The position numbers were made by a program, and so were the translations under genes. Under the pieces are notes generated by a model that was given only the letters and a program-made list of their open reading frames with translations, was not told where the DNA came from and did no database searches. A stretch of DNA of 64,000 nucleotides. Origin: Mitsuokella multacida DSM 20544 (GTDB taxonomy: Bacteria > Bacillota > Negativicutes > Selenomonadales > Selenomonadaceae). Positions 49,660-58,496 of the stretch are shown here, one piece after another (the first letter of the stretch is position 1; each line of letters starts with the position of its first letter). The stretch spans positions 444,855 to 508,854 of the forward strand of contig NZ_GG697141.2 of assembly GCF_000155955.1 (NCBI RefSeq). The letters run 5' to 3'.

Positions 49660-51162
49660 TTGAAATACAGCAGCACCAGAGGAAATGCCGAACAGCTTGA
49701 TTCCGCCAAGGCCATCATCCGCGGCCTGGCAGCAGACGGCGGTCTCTTCGTGCCCGATGCGATGCCGCAGGTCGACATGGCGTTCATTGAAGGGCTCAAG
49801 GCCCTGTCGTATGAGGAGCGTGCCGAGAAAGTCCTCGGGCTCTTCCTGACGGATTACACGGCCGAGGAGCTCGCAGGCTGCGTTACGCGCGCCTACGCAA
49901 ATGGCCGCTTCGACACGGAGAAGCGCGCGCCTGTCAAGGCCGTCGGCGAGAAGAGCGTCCTCGAGCTCTGGCATGGTCCGACGAGTGCCTTCAAGGACAT
50001 GGCGCTGCAGCTCCTGCCGCAGCTCATGAGCACGGCGCTCAAGAAGACGGGCGAGAAGGACGAGGTGCTGATTCTCGTCGCGACCTCTGGTGACACGGGT
50101 AAGGCGGCGCTCGAGGGCTTCCGCGATGTGCCGCAGATCCGCATCATGGTCTTCTACCCGCAGGGCGGTGTCAGCCGCATCCAGCAGCTGCAGATGCTCA
50201 CGCAGGAGGGCAGCAACGTCAACGTCACGGCCGTCACGGGCAATTTCGACGACGCCCAGAGCGGCGTCAAGCGCATCTTCGGCGACAAGGACTTCAATGA
50301 GGCGCTCGCCGCGAAGGGTATCCGCCTCTCGTCGGCCAACTCCATCAACTGGGGCCGCCTCGTGCCGCAGATCGTCTACTACTTCAGCGCCTATGCAGAC
50401 CTCCTTTCCGCCGGCACGATCGAGCCGGGCGAGGCCATCGACTTCACGGTGCCGACGGGCAACTTCGGCGACATCCTCGCGGGCTTCTACGCGAAGTGCA
50501 TGGGCCTGCCGGTGCACAAGCTCATCTGCGCCTCGAACGCCAACAACGTCCTGACCGATTTCCTGCGCACGGGCGTCTACGACCGCCAGCGCGACTTCTT
50601 CAAGACGATCTCGCCGTCGATGGACATCCTGATCTCGAGCAACCTCGAGCGCCTGCTCTACCATATGACAGAGGACAAGGAAAAGGTCGCCTCTTGGATG
50701 CAGCAGCTGCAGCAGCAGGGTCGCTACGATGTCGGCAGTGAGCTGCTCGCGAAGATCCAGGAGACTTTCTGGGCGGACTGGACTTCGGACGAGGATACGG
50801 AAGCGTGCATCGCAGAGGTCTACCGCAAGCATCACTACGTCGCGGACCCGCACACGGCCGTCGCCTGGAGCGTCGCCGAGAAGTACCAGCAGGCGACGGG
50901 CGATGCGCATCACATGGTCGTCGTCTCGACGGCGAGCCCTTACAAGTTCAACGGCAGCGTGCTCGACGCGCTCGGCGTCAAGACGCAGGGCGTCGACGAG
51001 TTCACCCTGCTCGACGAGCTGCAGCAGCGCAATGAAGACCCAATCCCTGAAGGCCTCGCCTCGCTGCGCAAGAAAGCCGTGCGCCACGACGGCGTCTGCG
51101 CGCCGGCGACGATGGAGAAGGCCGTCATGCTCTTCGCGTCGGCAGATTCCGTTCAAAAATAA
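49660..51162 (+). CDS. thrC: Threonine synthase
   Basis: A 500-residue PLP enzyme that converts O-phosphohomoserine to threonine. I start it at the TTG at 49660, where AAAGAGG lies at proper spacing and the protein begins MKYSSTRGNAEQ as in relatives; an ATG at 49639 lacks a site. The PLP lysine is K112 (GPTSAFKDMALQ), with VATSGDTGKAAL and VPTGNFGDILAG further on. The long form fits the bacterial and fungal class. It is a single-gene unit ended by a terminator. Confidence 0.94.
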   Translation: MKYSSTRGNAEQLDSAKAIIRGLAADGGLFVPDAMPQVDMAFIEGLKALSYEERAEKVLGLFLTDYTAEELAGCVTRAYANGRFDTEKRAPVKAVGEKSVLELWHGPTSAFKDMALQLLPQLMSTALKKTGEKDEVLILVATSGDTGKAALEGFRDVPQIRIMVFYPQGGVSRIQQLQMLTQEGSNVNVTAVTGNFDDAQSGVKRIFGDKDFNEALAAKGIRLSSANSINWGRLVPQIVYYFSAYADLLSAGTIEPGEAIDFTVPTGNFGDILAGFYAKCMGLPVHKLICASNANNVLTDFLRTGVYDRQRDFFKTISPSMDILISSNLERLLYHMTEDKEKVASWMQQLQQQGRYDVGSELLAKIQETFWADWTSDEDTEACIAEVYRKHHYVADPHTAVAWSVAEKYQQATGDAHHMVVVSTASPYKFNGSVLDALGVKTQGVDEFTLLDELQQRNEDPIPEGLASLRKKAVRHDGVCAPATMEKAVMLFASADSVQK

Positions 51163-51172
51163 GTGAATTGAT

Positions 51173-51215
51173 AAGAGGAATGATGCAGAATTTCTGCGTT
51201 ATTCCTCTTATTTTT
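51173..51215 (+). terminator. Terminator of thrC
   Basis: Stem AAGAGGAAT with ATTCCTCTT around an inner GCAGAA/TTCTGC stem, then TTTTT. Confidence 0.85.
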
Positions 51216-51275
51216 ATGGAAGTGAATGTGAATAAGAGGAATAAATAAAACGTTAAAAAAAGTGCAAATAAATAT

Positions 51276-51304
51276 TTGACATTTATGAATGAATAAGTTA
51301 ATAT
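51276..51304 (+). promoter_or_regulatory. Promoter of pckA
   Basis: TTGACA (51276-51281), 17 nt, and TAATAT (51299-51304), in an AT-rich stretch. It predicts a leader of about 135 nt. Confidence 0.78.
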
Positions 51305-51321
51305 AATAGCTGTGATGAGGA

Positions 51322-51338
51322 GTTCACATGAAGTGAAC
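51322..51338 (+). promoter_or_regulatory. Operator-like inverted repeat in the pckA leader
   Basis: GTTCAC-ATGAA-GTGAAC lies about 10 nt past the predicted transcription start, a position suited to a repressor or roadblock site. The binding protein is unknown. Confidence 0.4.
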
Positions 51339-51446
51339 AGCAGATTGCGGATGATGAACGGTTTTCATCCCGACTGTAAGGCTGCGTTATGTGAGATGCC
51401 TCAGAGGTTTACCAGGACCAATATTAATGAAAGAGGTTGAATGCAA

Positions 51447-53096
51447 ATGGCAAACATCGATCTTAGTCAGTATGGTATCACGGGTACGACGGAAATCATC
51501 TACAATCCTTCCTACAAGACCCTGTTCGAGGAAGAGACGAAGGAAGGCCTGACGGGCTATGAGAAGGGCCAGGTTTCCGAGCTCGGCGCTGTTGATGTCA
51601 AGACGGGCATTTTCACGGGCCGTTCGCCTAAAGATAAATTCATCGTCGATGACGAGACGTCGCACGACACGGTTTGGTGGGATTCTGAGGAATATCACAA
51701 CGATAACCACAGAGCAACCAAGGAAGCTTGGGCTGCTGTAAAGGATATCGCCAAGAAAGAGCTGTCCAACAAGCGCCTGTTCGTCGTCGATGGTTTCTGC
51801 GGTGCAAACACGAATACGCGCATGGCTGTCCGCTTCATCGTTGAAGTCGCATGGCAGGCACATTTCGTCCGCAACATGTTCATCAAACCGACCCCGGAAG
51901 AGGAAGCAAACTTCAAGCCGGACTTCGTCGTCTTCAACGCTTCGAAGGCAAAAGTCGAGAACTACAAAGAGCTCGGCCTGCATTCCGACACGGCTGTCGT
52001 CTTCAACCTCACGGAGCGCCAGCAGGTCATCATCAACACCTGGTACGGCGGCGAGATGAAGAAGGGCATGTTCTCCATGATGAACTACTTCCTGCCGCTC
52101 AAGGGCATCGCTGCGATGCACTGCTCCGCTAACACGGATAAGCAGGGCAAGAACACGGCTATCTTCTTCGGCCTCTCCGGCACGGGCAAGACGACGCTGT
52201 CGACGGATCCGAAACGCCTGCTGATCGGCGATGATGAGCACGGCTGGGATGACGATGGTATCTTCAACTTCGAGGGTGGCTGCTATGCAAAGGTCATCAA
52301 CCTCGATCAGGAATCCGAGCCGGATATCTTCGGTGCCATCAAGCGCAATGCTCTCTTGGAGAACGTTGTCCTCGACGAGAACGGCAAGATTGACTTCGCC
52401 GACAAGAGCATCACGGAGAATACGCGTGTATCCTATCCGATTGACCACATTAAGAGCACGGTCAAGGGCTTTGTCAACGACCGCAGCGCTGCTCCGGCTG
52501 CTAAGAGCGTCATCTTCCTCGCAGCTGATGCATTCGGCGTACTGCCGCCGGTCTCCATCCTGACGCCGGAACAGATGCAGTACTACTTCCTCTCCGGCTT
52601 CACGTCCAAGCTGGCTGGCACGGAGCGCGGCATCACGGAGCCGACTCCGACGTTCTCCGCTTGCTTCGGCCAGGCATTCCTCGAGCTGCCGCCGACGAAA
52701 TATGCGCATGAGCTCGTTAAGCGCGTAAAGGCAAACGGCACGAAAGCATACCTCGTCAACACGGGCTGGAACGGCTATGGCAAGCGCATCTCCATCAAGG
52801 ATACGCGCGGCATCATCGACGCTATCCACAGCGGTGCCATCAACGAAGCTCCGACGAAGAAGATCCCGTACTTCGGTCTCGAGATCCCGACGAAGCTCGA
52901 AGGCGTTGCTACGGAAGTCCTCGACCCGAAGGATACCTACAAGGATCCGTCCAAGTCGAAGTGGGATTACAAAGATGAGTCCGAGTGGGATACGAGAGCT
53001 AAGAAACTCGCTCAGATGTTCATCGACAACTTCGCCAAGAAGTATGCGAACACGGAAATCGGCAAAGGCCTCGTTGCAGCTGGCCCGCAGCTCTGA
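51447..53096 (+). CDS. pckA: ATP-dependent phosphoenolpyruvate carboxykinase
   Basis: A 549-residue enzyme that interconverts oxaloacetate and PEP with ATP/ADP; in succinate and propionate formers it often works in the carboxylating direction and yields ATP. ATG at 51447 (spacing 10 from GAGG) is preferred over 51441. Motifs are [17 protein letters not shown]-loop GLSGTGKT (242-249) and the LIGDDEHGW metal site. Its codons are strongly biased, like dcuB, suggesting high expression. It is monocistronic. Confidence 0.96.
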   Translation: MANIDLSQYGITGTTEIIYNPSYKTLFEEETKEGLTGYEKGQVSELGAVDVKTGIFTGRSPKDKFIVDDETSHDTVWWDSEEYHNDNHRATKEAWAAVKDIAKKELSNKRLFVVDGFCGANTNTRMAVRFIVEVAWQAHFVRNMFIKPTPEEEANFKPDFVVFNASKAKVENYKELGLHSDTAVVFNLTERQQVIINTWYGGEMKKGMFSMMNYFLPLKGIAAMHCSANTDKQGKNTAIFFGLSGTGKTTLSTDPKRLLIGDDEHGWDDDGIFNFEGGCYAKVINLDQESEPDIFGAIKRNALLENVVLDENGKIDFADKSITENTRVSYPIDHIKSTVKGFVNDRSAAPAAKSVIFLAADAFGVLPPVSILTPEQMQYYFLSGFTSKLAGTERGITEPTPTFSACFGQAFLELPPTKYAHELVKRVKANGTKAYLVNTGWNGYGKRISIKDTRGIIDAIHSGAINEAPTKKIPYFGLEIPTKLEGVATEVLDPKDTYKDPSKSKWDYKDESEWDTRAKKLAQMFIDNFAKKYANTEIGKGLVAAGPQL

Positions 53097-53123
53097 TTTC
53101 ACTGAACGCATTGCCAATACGGT

Positions 53124-53154
53124 AAAAAAGAGTCTCCTCGTGAGACTCTTTTTT
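53124..53154 (+). terminator. Terminator of pckA
   Basis: Stem AAAAAAGAGTCTC with GAGACTCTTTTTT, loop CTCGT; the flanking A and T runs would allow use on both strands. Confidence 0.88.
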
Positions 53155-53259
53155 TGTGCCTGTGCGCGTGTGGTGCTCATCTGGCAAACGTGGTAGAATA
53201 AGGGCAAGACCATTCGTCAAGTAAGTCTAATAAAAATAAGAAAGGATTCGATTCTCTCC

Positions 53260-55323
53260 ATGAAGATCACGGATTCGGTCCAGTACCTCAAGGGCGTCGG
53301 GCCGAAGAAGAAGGCGGAGCTCGCGCGGCTCGGCATCGCGCGGGTCTACGACGTCCTGACGTACTTTCCACGCACGTATGAGGACCAGAGCGCGCTGACG
53401 CGCATCGCTGACCTGCGGCCGGGCACGGTCGCGACAGTCGCGGGCACCATCGTCAACCTGCAGGAGCAGACGGGGCGGCGCGGCCTGACGATCCTGACGG
53501 CCTACCTCAATGACGGCTCTGGCCTCCTGCAGGTCACCTGGTTCAACCAGAAGTACCTCAAGAACAAGCTCAAGGTCGGTCGGCGCGTCTTCGTTAGCGG
53601 CAAGCCCGCCTACGCCTACGGCGGCCACGGCCAGTTCGCGATGAGCCAGCTGCGTTACTTCCAGATCCTCGATGAGGGGGAGCAGGCAGCCGGTCTCTGC
53701 GGCATTCTGCCCGTCTATGCGGCGACGGAGCGCCTGAACCAGAAGTTCTTCCGCACGCTCGTCGAGGAGGCGCTGGAGGCCGCTGACGAGCTGCCTGAGC
53801 TCATCCCCGCGCGCATCCTCGCCGAGCGCAAGCTCATGGGCCGACGCGAGGCCCTGCGCGCCGTGCACTTCCCGAAGGACGGGGAGGAGCTCAAGCGGGC
53901 ACGCTACCGGTTGGCGTTCTCGGAGCTCTACCTCATCCAGTGCGGCCTGCTGCTCATCAAGAAGCAGTCGCAGCAGACGCGGCTCGGCATCCGCCACCAG
54001 CCCAATGGCAAGCTCGTGGCGGCCGTCCTCTCTGGCCTGCCCTTCACGCTGACGCACGACCAGCAGCAGGCGTGGCAGGAGATCTGCCGCGACATGGAGC
54101 GGACCGTGCCGATGCGGCGGCTCGTGCAGGGTGACGTTGGCTCCGGCAAGACGGTCATCGCCATGCTCGCTCTCGTCAAGACGGTCGAGACCGGCTGGCA
54201 GGGCGCGATGATGGCGCCGACTGAGATCCTCGCCGCTCAGCACTATGAGAATCTCTCGGCGAAGCTCGCGCCACTCGGCATCCGCGTCGGCTACCTCTCG
54301 GGCCACCTGACGCCAAGAGAGCGGCGCGAGATGCACGAGGCCATCGCGTGCCACGAGGTCGACATCGTCATCGGCACGCACGCGCTGATCCAGGATGACG
54401 TTCACTTCGCGCGGCTCGGCCTCGTCATCACCGACGAGCAGCACCGCTTCGGCATCGCGCAGCGCGCAGCGCTCGAGAAGAAGGGCGCGCATGTGCCGGA
54501 CGTGCTCGTCATGACGGCGACGCCAATCCCGCGCACGATGACCCTGACGGTCTACGGCGACCTCGACGTCTCGCTGATCCGCGAGCTGCCGCCGGGGCGC
54601 CAGCCCATCCGCACGTTCGTGCGCCGACCCGACCGCCGGCCGCTGATTTACCAGTACGTGCGCAGCCAGATCGAGGCGGGGCGCCAGGCCTACGTCGTCT
54701 GCCCGCTCATCGAGATGAACGAGGAGAGCGACCTGCCGTCGGCCGAGGAGGTCTACGACGAGCTGCGCTTCGGCATCTTCCGCGGCATCCCGTGCGGCCT
54801 CGTGCACGGCAAGCTCGCGCCTGCCGAGAAGGAGCGCGTCATGCAGGACTTCTACGCAGACAAGATCAAGCTGCTCGTCTCGACGACCGTCATCGAGGTC
54901 GGCGTCAACGTGCCGAATGCCAGCATCATGGTCATCGAGCACGCCGAGCGCTTCGGCCTCGCCCAGCTCCACCAGCTGCGCGGCCGTATCGGGCGCGGCT
55001 CCTACGCCTCGTACTGCATCCTCGTCTCTGAGGGAAAGACCGAGAATGCGCGCGAGCGCCTGAGGATCATGGCCACGGTCTCCGATGGCTTCAAGCTCGC
55101 GGAGGAGGACTTGCGGCTGCGCGGCCCGGGCCAGTTCTTCGGCTCGATGCAGCACGGCCTGCCCGACCTCAAGATCGCGCGCGTGCCGGAGGACATCGCC
55201 ATCCTCTTGGAGGCCCACAGGGCCGCCGAGGCGACGCTCACGAGCCAGGGCGACCTCGACTTCATCCGGCCCATCCTCGCGCTGCAATATAAGGAGAGAT
55301 TCCAGCATATCATGGAAAATTGA
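53260..55323 (+). CDS. recG: ATP-dependent DNA helicase RecG
   Basis: A 687-residue branch-migration helicase that remodels stalled forks and Holliday junctions. The N-terminal wedge/OB domain (about 1-190, with YLKGVGPKKKAELARLGI) is followed by two helicase domains: Walker A GDVGSGKT (291-298), DEQH near 392, TATPIPRT, and HQLRGRIGRG. The ATG at 53260 has AAAGGA 13 nt upstream. Its length and order match the family. Confidence 0.96.
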   Translation: MKITDSVQYLKGVGPKKKAELARLGIARVYDVLTYFPRTYEDQSALTRIADLRPGTVATVAGTIVNLQEQTGRRGLTILTAYLNDGSGLLQVTWFNQKYLKNKLKVGRRVFVSGKPAYAYGGHGQFAMSQLRYFQILDEGEQAAGLCGILPVYAATERLNQKFFRTLVEEALEAADELPELIPARILAERKLMGRREALRAVHFPKDGEELKRARYRLAFSELYLIQCGLLLIKKQSQQTRLGIRHQPNGKLVAAVLSGLPFTLTHDQQQAWQEICRDMERTVPMRRLVQGDVGSGKTVIAMLALVKTVETGWQGAMMAPTEILAAQHYENLSAKLAPLGIRVGYLSGHLTPRERREMHEAIACHEVDIVIGTHALIQDDVHFARLGLVITDEQHRFGIAQRAALEKKGAHVPDVLVMTATPIPRTMTLTVYGDLDVSLIRELPPGRQPIRTFVRRPDRRPLIYQYVRSQIEAGRQAYVVCPLIEMNEESDLPSAEEVYDELRFGIFRGIPCGLVHGKLAPAEKERVMQDFYADKIKLLVSTTVIEVGVNVPNASIMVIEHAERFGLAQLHQLRGRIGRGSYASYCILVSEGKTENARERLRIMATVSDGFKLAEEDLRLRGPGQFFGSMQHGLPDLKIARVPEDIAILLEAHRAAEATLTSQGDLDFIRPILALQYKERFQHIMEN

Positions 55324-55353
55324 ATCGAAAATCGTCTTTTTCAACGGGACGTC

Positions 55354-55383
55354 TTGACACGAATGGCGGACATGCTATACAAT
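55354..55383 (+). promoter_or_regulatory. Promoter of dapB-asd
   Basis: TTGACA (55354-55359) and TATACAAT (55376-55383); the spacer is 16 or 18 nt depending on which hexamer is used. Confidence 0.75.
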
Positions 55384-55420
55384 AGCAATATCTTTTGACG
55401 CTAACAGGAGGCGCATACTT

Positions 55421-56212
55421 TTGACTACGGTAATCGTAAATGGTGCCTGCGGCCGCATGGGCCAGGCAGTCTTGAAAGCGGTACAGGAAGCGGACGGGCT
55501 CGAGCTCGTCGGCGCAGTGGATATCAAGGGCGGTGCGGATACGGGCGCACTCGTCGGACTGCCGGCAAACGGCATCCTCGTCGAGACGGACCTCGAGGCG
55601 CTGCTCACGCGCAAGAAGCCGGAGGTCATGGTCGACTTCACGCGCCCGGACGTCGTCTTCGGCAATGTCATGACGGCTCTGAAGCACGGCACGTCGCCGG
55701 TCGTCGGCACGACAGGCCTCTCGGACGAGCAGAAGGCCGAGATTGCCAAGGCTTCGGAAGAGAACAACACGCCGGCTTTCATCGCACCGAACTTCGCCAT
55801 CGGCGCTGTGCTCTTGATGGTCATGTCGCGTCAGGCAGCCAAGTACATGCCGGATGTCGAGATCATCGAGCTGCACCACGACAAGAAGCTCGACGCACCA
55901 TCTGGCACGGCCATCCAGACGGCGGCCATGATCGCCGAGGTCCGCAAGGCCCACAAGCAGGGCAATCCGGACGAGTTCGAGAAGCTCGAGGGAGCGCGCG
56001 GCGCCGACTATGAGGGCATGCACATCCACAGCGTGCGCCTGCCGGGCTACGTCGCTCATCAGGAAGTCATCTTCGGCGGCCTCGGCCAGACGCTGACGAT
56101 CCGCCACGACTCGATGAACCGCGAGTCGTTCATGCCGGGCGTCGTGCTCGCCGCGAAGAAAGTCCGCAGCCTCAAGGGCCTGACGGTCGGACTCGACAAG
56201 CTGCTCGACTGA
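55421..56212 (+). CDS. dapB: 4-hydroxy-tetrahydrodipicolinate reductase
   Basis: A 263-residue NAD(P)H-dependent enzyme of lysine/diaminopimelate synthesis. The TTG at 55421 follows AGGAGG at good spacing. The dinucleotide motif is NGACGRMG near the N-terminus, with GTTGLS, APNFAIGAVLLM and the catalytic ELHHDKKLDAPSGTA. Its product is the substrate of DapL (10007-11239). asd follows in the same unit. Confidence 0.95.
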   Translation: MTTVIVNGACGRMGQAVLKAVQEADGLELVGAVDIKGGADTGALVGLPANGILVETDLEALLTRKKPEVMVDFTRPDVVFGNVMTALKHGTSPVVGTTGLSDEQKAEIAKASEENNTPAFIAPNFAIGAVLLMVMSRQAAKYMPDVEIIELHHDKKLDAPSGTAIQTAAMIAEVRKAHKQGNPDEFEKLEGARGADYEGMHIHSVRLPGYVAHQEVIFGGLGQTLTIRHDSMNRESFMPGVVLAAKKVRSLKGLTVGLDKLLD

Positions 56213-56275
56213 TTTTGCTTTCCTTATCCATATCATAAATGACTGCATCGCAGGAACCAGAAAGGAACGATGGAC

Positions 56276-57307
56276 ATGAAGAAGTACAATGTAGCAATCC
56301 TTGGCGCGACGGGCGCTGTCGGCCAGGAATTCCTCAACCTCATCGAGGAGCGCAATTTCCCGTTTGCCAACCTCAAGATGCTCGCCTCGAAGCGCAGCGC
56401 TGGCAAGAAGATCCAGTTCATGGGCAAAGAGTACACGGTCGAGGAGACGACGGATGACTCCTTCAAGGACGTCGAGATCGCGCTGTTCGCCGGCGGCGCT
56501 GCGAGCAAGCAGTTCGCTCCGGCTGCGGTCAAGGCCGGTGCTGTCGTCATCGACAACTCGAGTGCCTTCCGCATGGACCCTGAGGTCCCGCTCGTCGTTC
56601 CGGAAGTCAACCCGCAGGCCATCGCGCGCCATAAGGGCATCATCGCCAATCCGAACTGCTCGACGATCATCATGATGATGGCGCTCAAGCCGCTCTACGA
56701 TCTCTCGAAGATCAAGCGCATCGTCGTCTCGACGTATCAGGCCGTCTCGGGCGGCGGCAAGGAAGCCATGGCCGAGCTCGAGCAGCAGGTCGATGACATC
56801 GTCGCCGGCCGCGAGCCGCAGGCGAACATCCTGCCGGGCGCGAAGTTCCCGAAGCATTACCAGATCGCCTTCAACCTCATCCCGCAGATCGACGTCTTCT
56901 ACGACAACCTCTACACGAAAGAGGAGATGAAGATGGTCAACGAGACGAAGAAGATTCTCGAGGATGACAGCCTGCGCATCACGGCGACGACGGTCCGCGT
57001 GCCGGTCTACCGCAGCCATGCCGAGTCCGTCAACGTCGAGTTCGAGGACGAGGTCAGCGTCGAGGCGGCCCGCAAGGCCATTGATGCCTTCCCGGGCGCC
57101 ATCGTCCGCGACAACCCGGCCGAGCAGATCTACCCGATGCCGCTCTTCACGTCCGGCAAGAACGACGTCGAAGTCGGCCGCATCCGCAAGGACGAGTCCA
57201 TCGAGCACGGCCTGAACTTCTGGGTCTGCGGCGACCAGATTCGCAAAGGCGCTGCTCTCAACGCCCTGCAGATTGCCGAGTACATGATCGAGCACGACAT
57301 GATCTGA
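56276..57307 (+). CDS. asd: Aspartate-semialdehyde dehydrogenase
   Basis: A 343-residue enzyme that reduces aspartyl phosphate to the semialdehyde, the branch point to lysine/DAP, threonine and methionine. ATG at 56276 is preferred because AAAGGA lies 9 nt upstream; ATG at 56270 is too close. Motifs are ILGATGAVGQEFL, catalytic C128 (ANPNCSTI), STYQAVSGGG and PVYRSHAESV with the active-site histidine. It shares a transcript with dapB. Confidence 0.96.
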   Translation: MKKYNVAILGATGAVGQEFLNLIEERNFPFANLKMLASKRSAGKKIQFMGKEYTVEETTDDSFKDVEIALFAGGAASKQFAPAAVKAGAVVIDNSSAFRMDPEVPLVVPEVNPQAIARHKGIIANPNCSTIIMMMALKPLYDLSKIKRIVVSTYQAVSGGGKEAMAELEQQVDDIVAGREPQANILPGAKFPKHYQIAFNLIPQIDVFYDNLYTKEEMKMVNETKKILEDDSLRITATTVRVPVYRSHAESVNVEFEDEVSVEAARKAIDAFPGAIVRDNPAEQIYPMPLFTSGKNDVEVGRIRKDESIEHGLNFWVCGDQIRKGAALNALQIAEYMIEHDMI

Positions 57308-57335
57308 ATACCCGAACGCAAATCATTTGCATAAA

Positions 57336-57371
57336 GAAAAAGACTGCCTCATCTGAGGCAGTCTTTTTTTG
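57336..57371. terminator. Bidirectional terminator between asd and the LysR gene
   Basis: Stem AAAAGACTGCCTC with GAGGCAGTCTTTT, loop ATCT, A run left and T run right; it ends both converging transcripts. Confidence 0.92.
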
Positions 57372-57381
57372 CATGACAGAA

Positions 57382-58359
57382 TCATCCGTGCTGCTCTGCA
57401 TCGGTGGACGGGGCCCCTGCGACAGGTGAGCGCTTCTGCACGAGCGCGATGAAGCACTTCATCTTATGCGAGACGTAGCTGTTCTTCCGCAGGATGGCGT
57501 GGAAATGGCGGACGGCATGAGGGGAGGGCACCTTGTAGTAGAGCAGCCGGTCATCCTGTCCCTCTGCGATCATGAACTCCGTCACGAAGGTCGCGCCGAG
57601 TCCATGGCGCGCCATGTGCCAGGCCGTTTCCAGCTGCTCGACGCAGAAGCGGACTTGTGGCGAAAAGCCATTTTCCGCGCAGATGGCCAGCGCGCGCGTG
57701 CGCAGCTGATTGCTCTCCGTCAGCAACAGGAAGGGGGTCTCGTGGAAGTCCGAGAGGGCCTGCACGGAGCAGTCATCCTGGAGGAAGCGGTGCGCGGCGA
57801 CTTCCTGCCAGCTGAGCCCCTGCGCGATGGCATCCTCTGGCACATGGGCGCGCGGGACGGCCAGAAGCAGATGGTCGGCACATACGGCCTGACTCGTGAA
57901 CCGCTCTTCCTCGACCGGCGCGCTGCGGAAATTGATGTCGGTCTCTCCGTCCAGCAGCCACTGGTCGATGCGGTTGGCATTGTCTTCCCGAAGCGTCAGA
58001 TGCACGGCCGGATACTGGGCCTGATAATCCTGCAGGACGTCCGGCAACACGTAGGAATTGAAGTACTGCGTGCCGCCTATGCGCAGCTCGCCGGCATCCA
58101 TCTGGCGCAGGTCGTCGAGCTCGCGGGCAGTGTTCTCCTCGATCTGGCGGATCTCTGCGATGCGGGCGATGTAGATGCGCCCCGCCTCGGTGAGCGTCAG
58201 CGGCTGCTGGCTCCGGTCAAATAGGGGCATGCCGATGGCCTGCTCGACCTTCTTGATGGCGATGCTCAGGGTCGGCTGCGTCAGGTAGAGATTCCGGGCT
58301 GCCTGCGAGAAACTGCCTGTGCGGTATATTTCATAAATGTAATTCAGTTCTGCCTGCAT
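57382..58359 (-). CDS. LysR-family transcriptional regulator divergent from leuCD
   Basis: A 325-residue LysR protein. The helix-turn-helix is at residues 1-60 (YIYEIYRTGSFSQAARNLYL, TQPTLSIAIKKVE), followed by an effector domain beginning ELRIGGTQYFNSYVLP. It is transcribed away from the leuC-like gene with 137 bp between, the classic LysR layout, so it most likely controls that pair and responds to its substrate or product. The C-terminal tail (KRSPVAGAPSTDAEQHG) is unstructured. Confidence 0.92.
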   Translation of the reverse strand: MQAELNYIYEIYRTGSFSQAARNLYLTQPTLSIAIKKVEQAIGMPLFDRSQQPLTLTEAGRIYIARIAEIRQIEENTARELDDLRQMDAGELRIGGTQYFNSYVLPDVLQDYQAQYPAVHLTLREDNANRIDQWLLDGETDINFRSAPVEEERFTSQAVCADHLLLAVPRAHVPEDAIAQGLSWQEVAAHRFLQDDCSVQALSDFHETPFLLLTESNQLRTRALAICAENGFSPQVRFCVEQLETAWHMARHGLGATFVTEFMIAEGQDDRLLYYKVPSPHAVRHFHAILRKNSYVSHKMKCFIALVQKRSPVAGAPSTDAEQHG

Positions 58360-58496
58360 CTGCTATTCATCTCCATATTAATCTTCTTTATGGGCATATA
58401 TTATCTTCTAAATTGATTTTATATGGTTCGTGCGCTAAAATCAAGTCAGACAGCAGATAGAAGATACACCATAAGCGAGAAAGAGGGCTGAACATC

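Noticed and set aside
51315-51440. A 41-codon open frame in the pckA leader ending right before the pckA start, which could be a leader peptide.
   Set aside because: Its ATG is only a few bases from the predicted transcription start, it has no ribosome site and no run of regulatory codons.
53227-55344. Very long open frames antisense to recG, polA, feoB, ribBA and nadE.
   Set aside because: They mirror the third-position GC bias of the real genes, have no ribosome sites and encode low-complexity Arg/Leu/Glu-rich sequence.
55324-55420. A lysine riboswitch or T-box before dapB, and similar leaders before dapL, thrC, ilvE and leuC.
   Set aside because: None of these leaders contains the conserved T-box or lysine-aptamer sequences, and most are too short.
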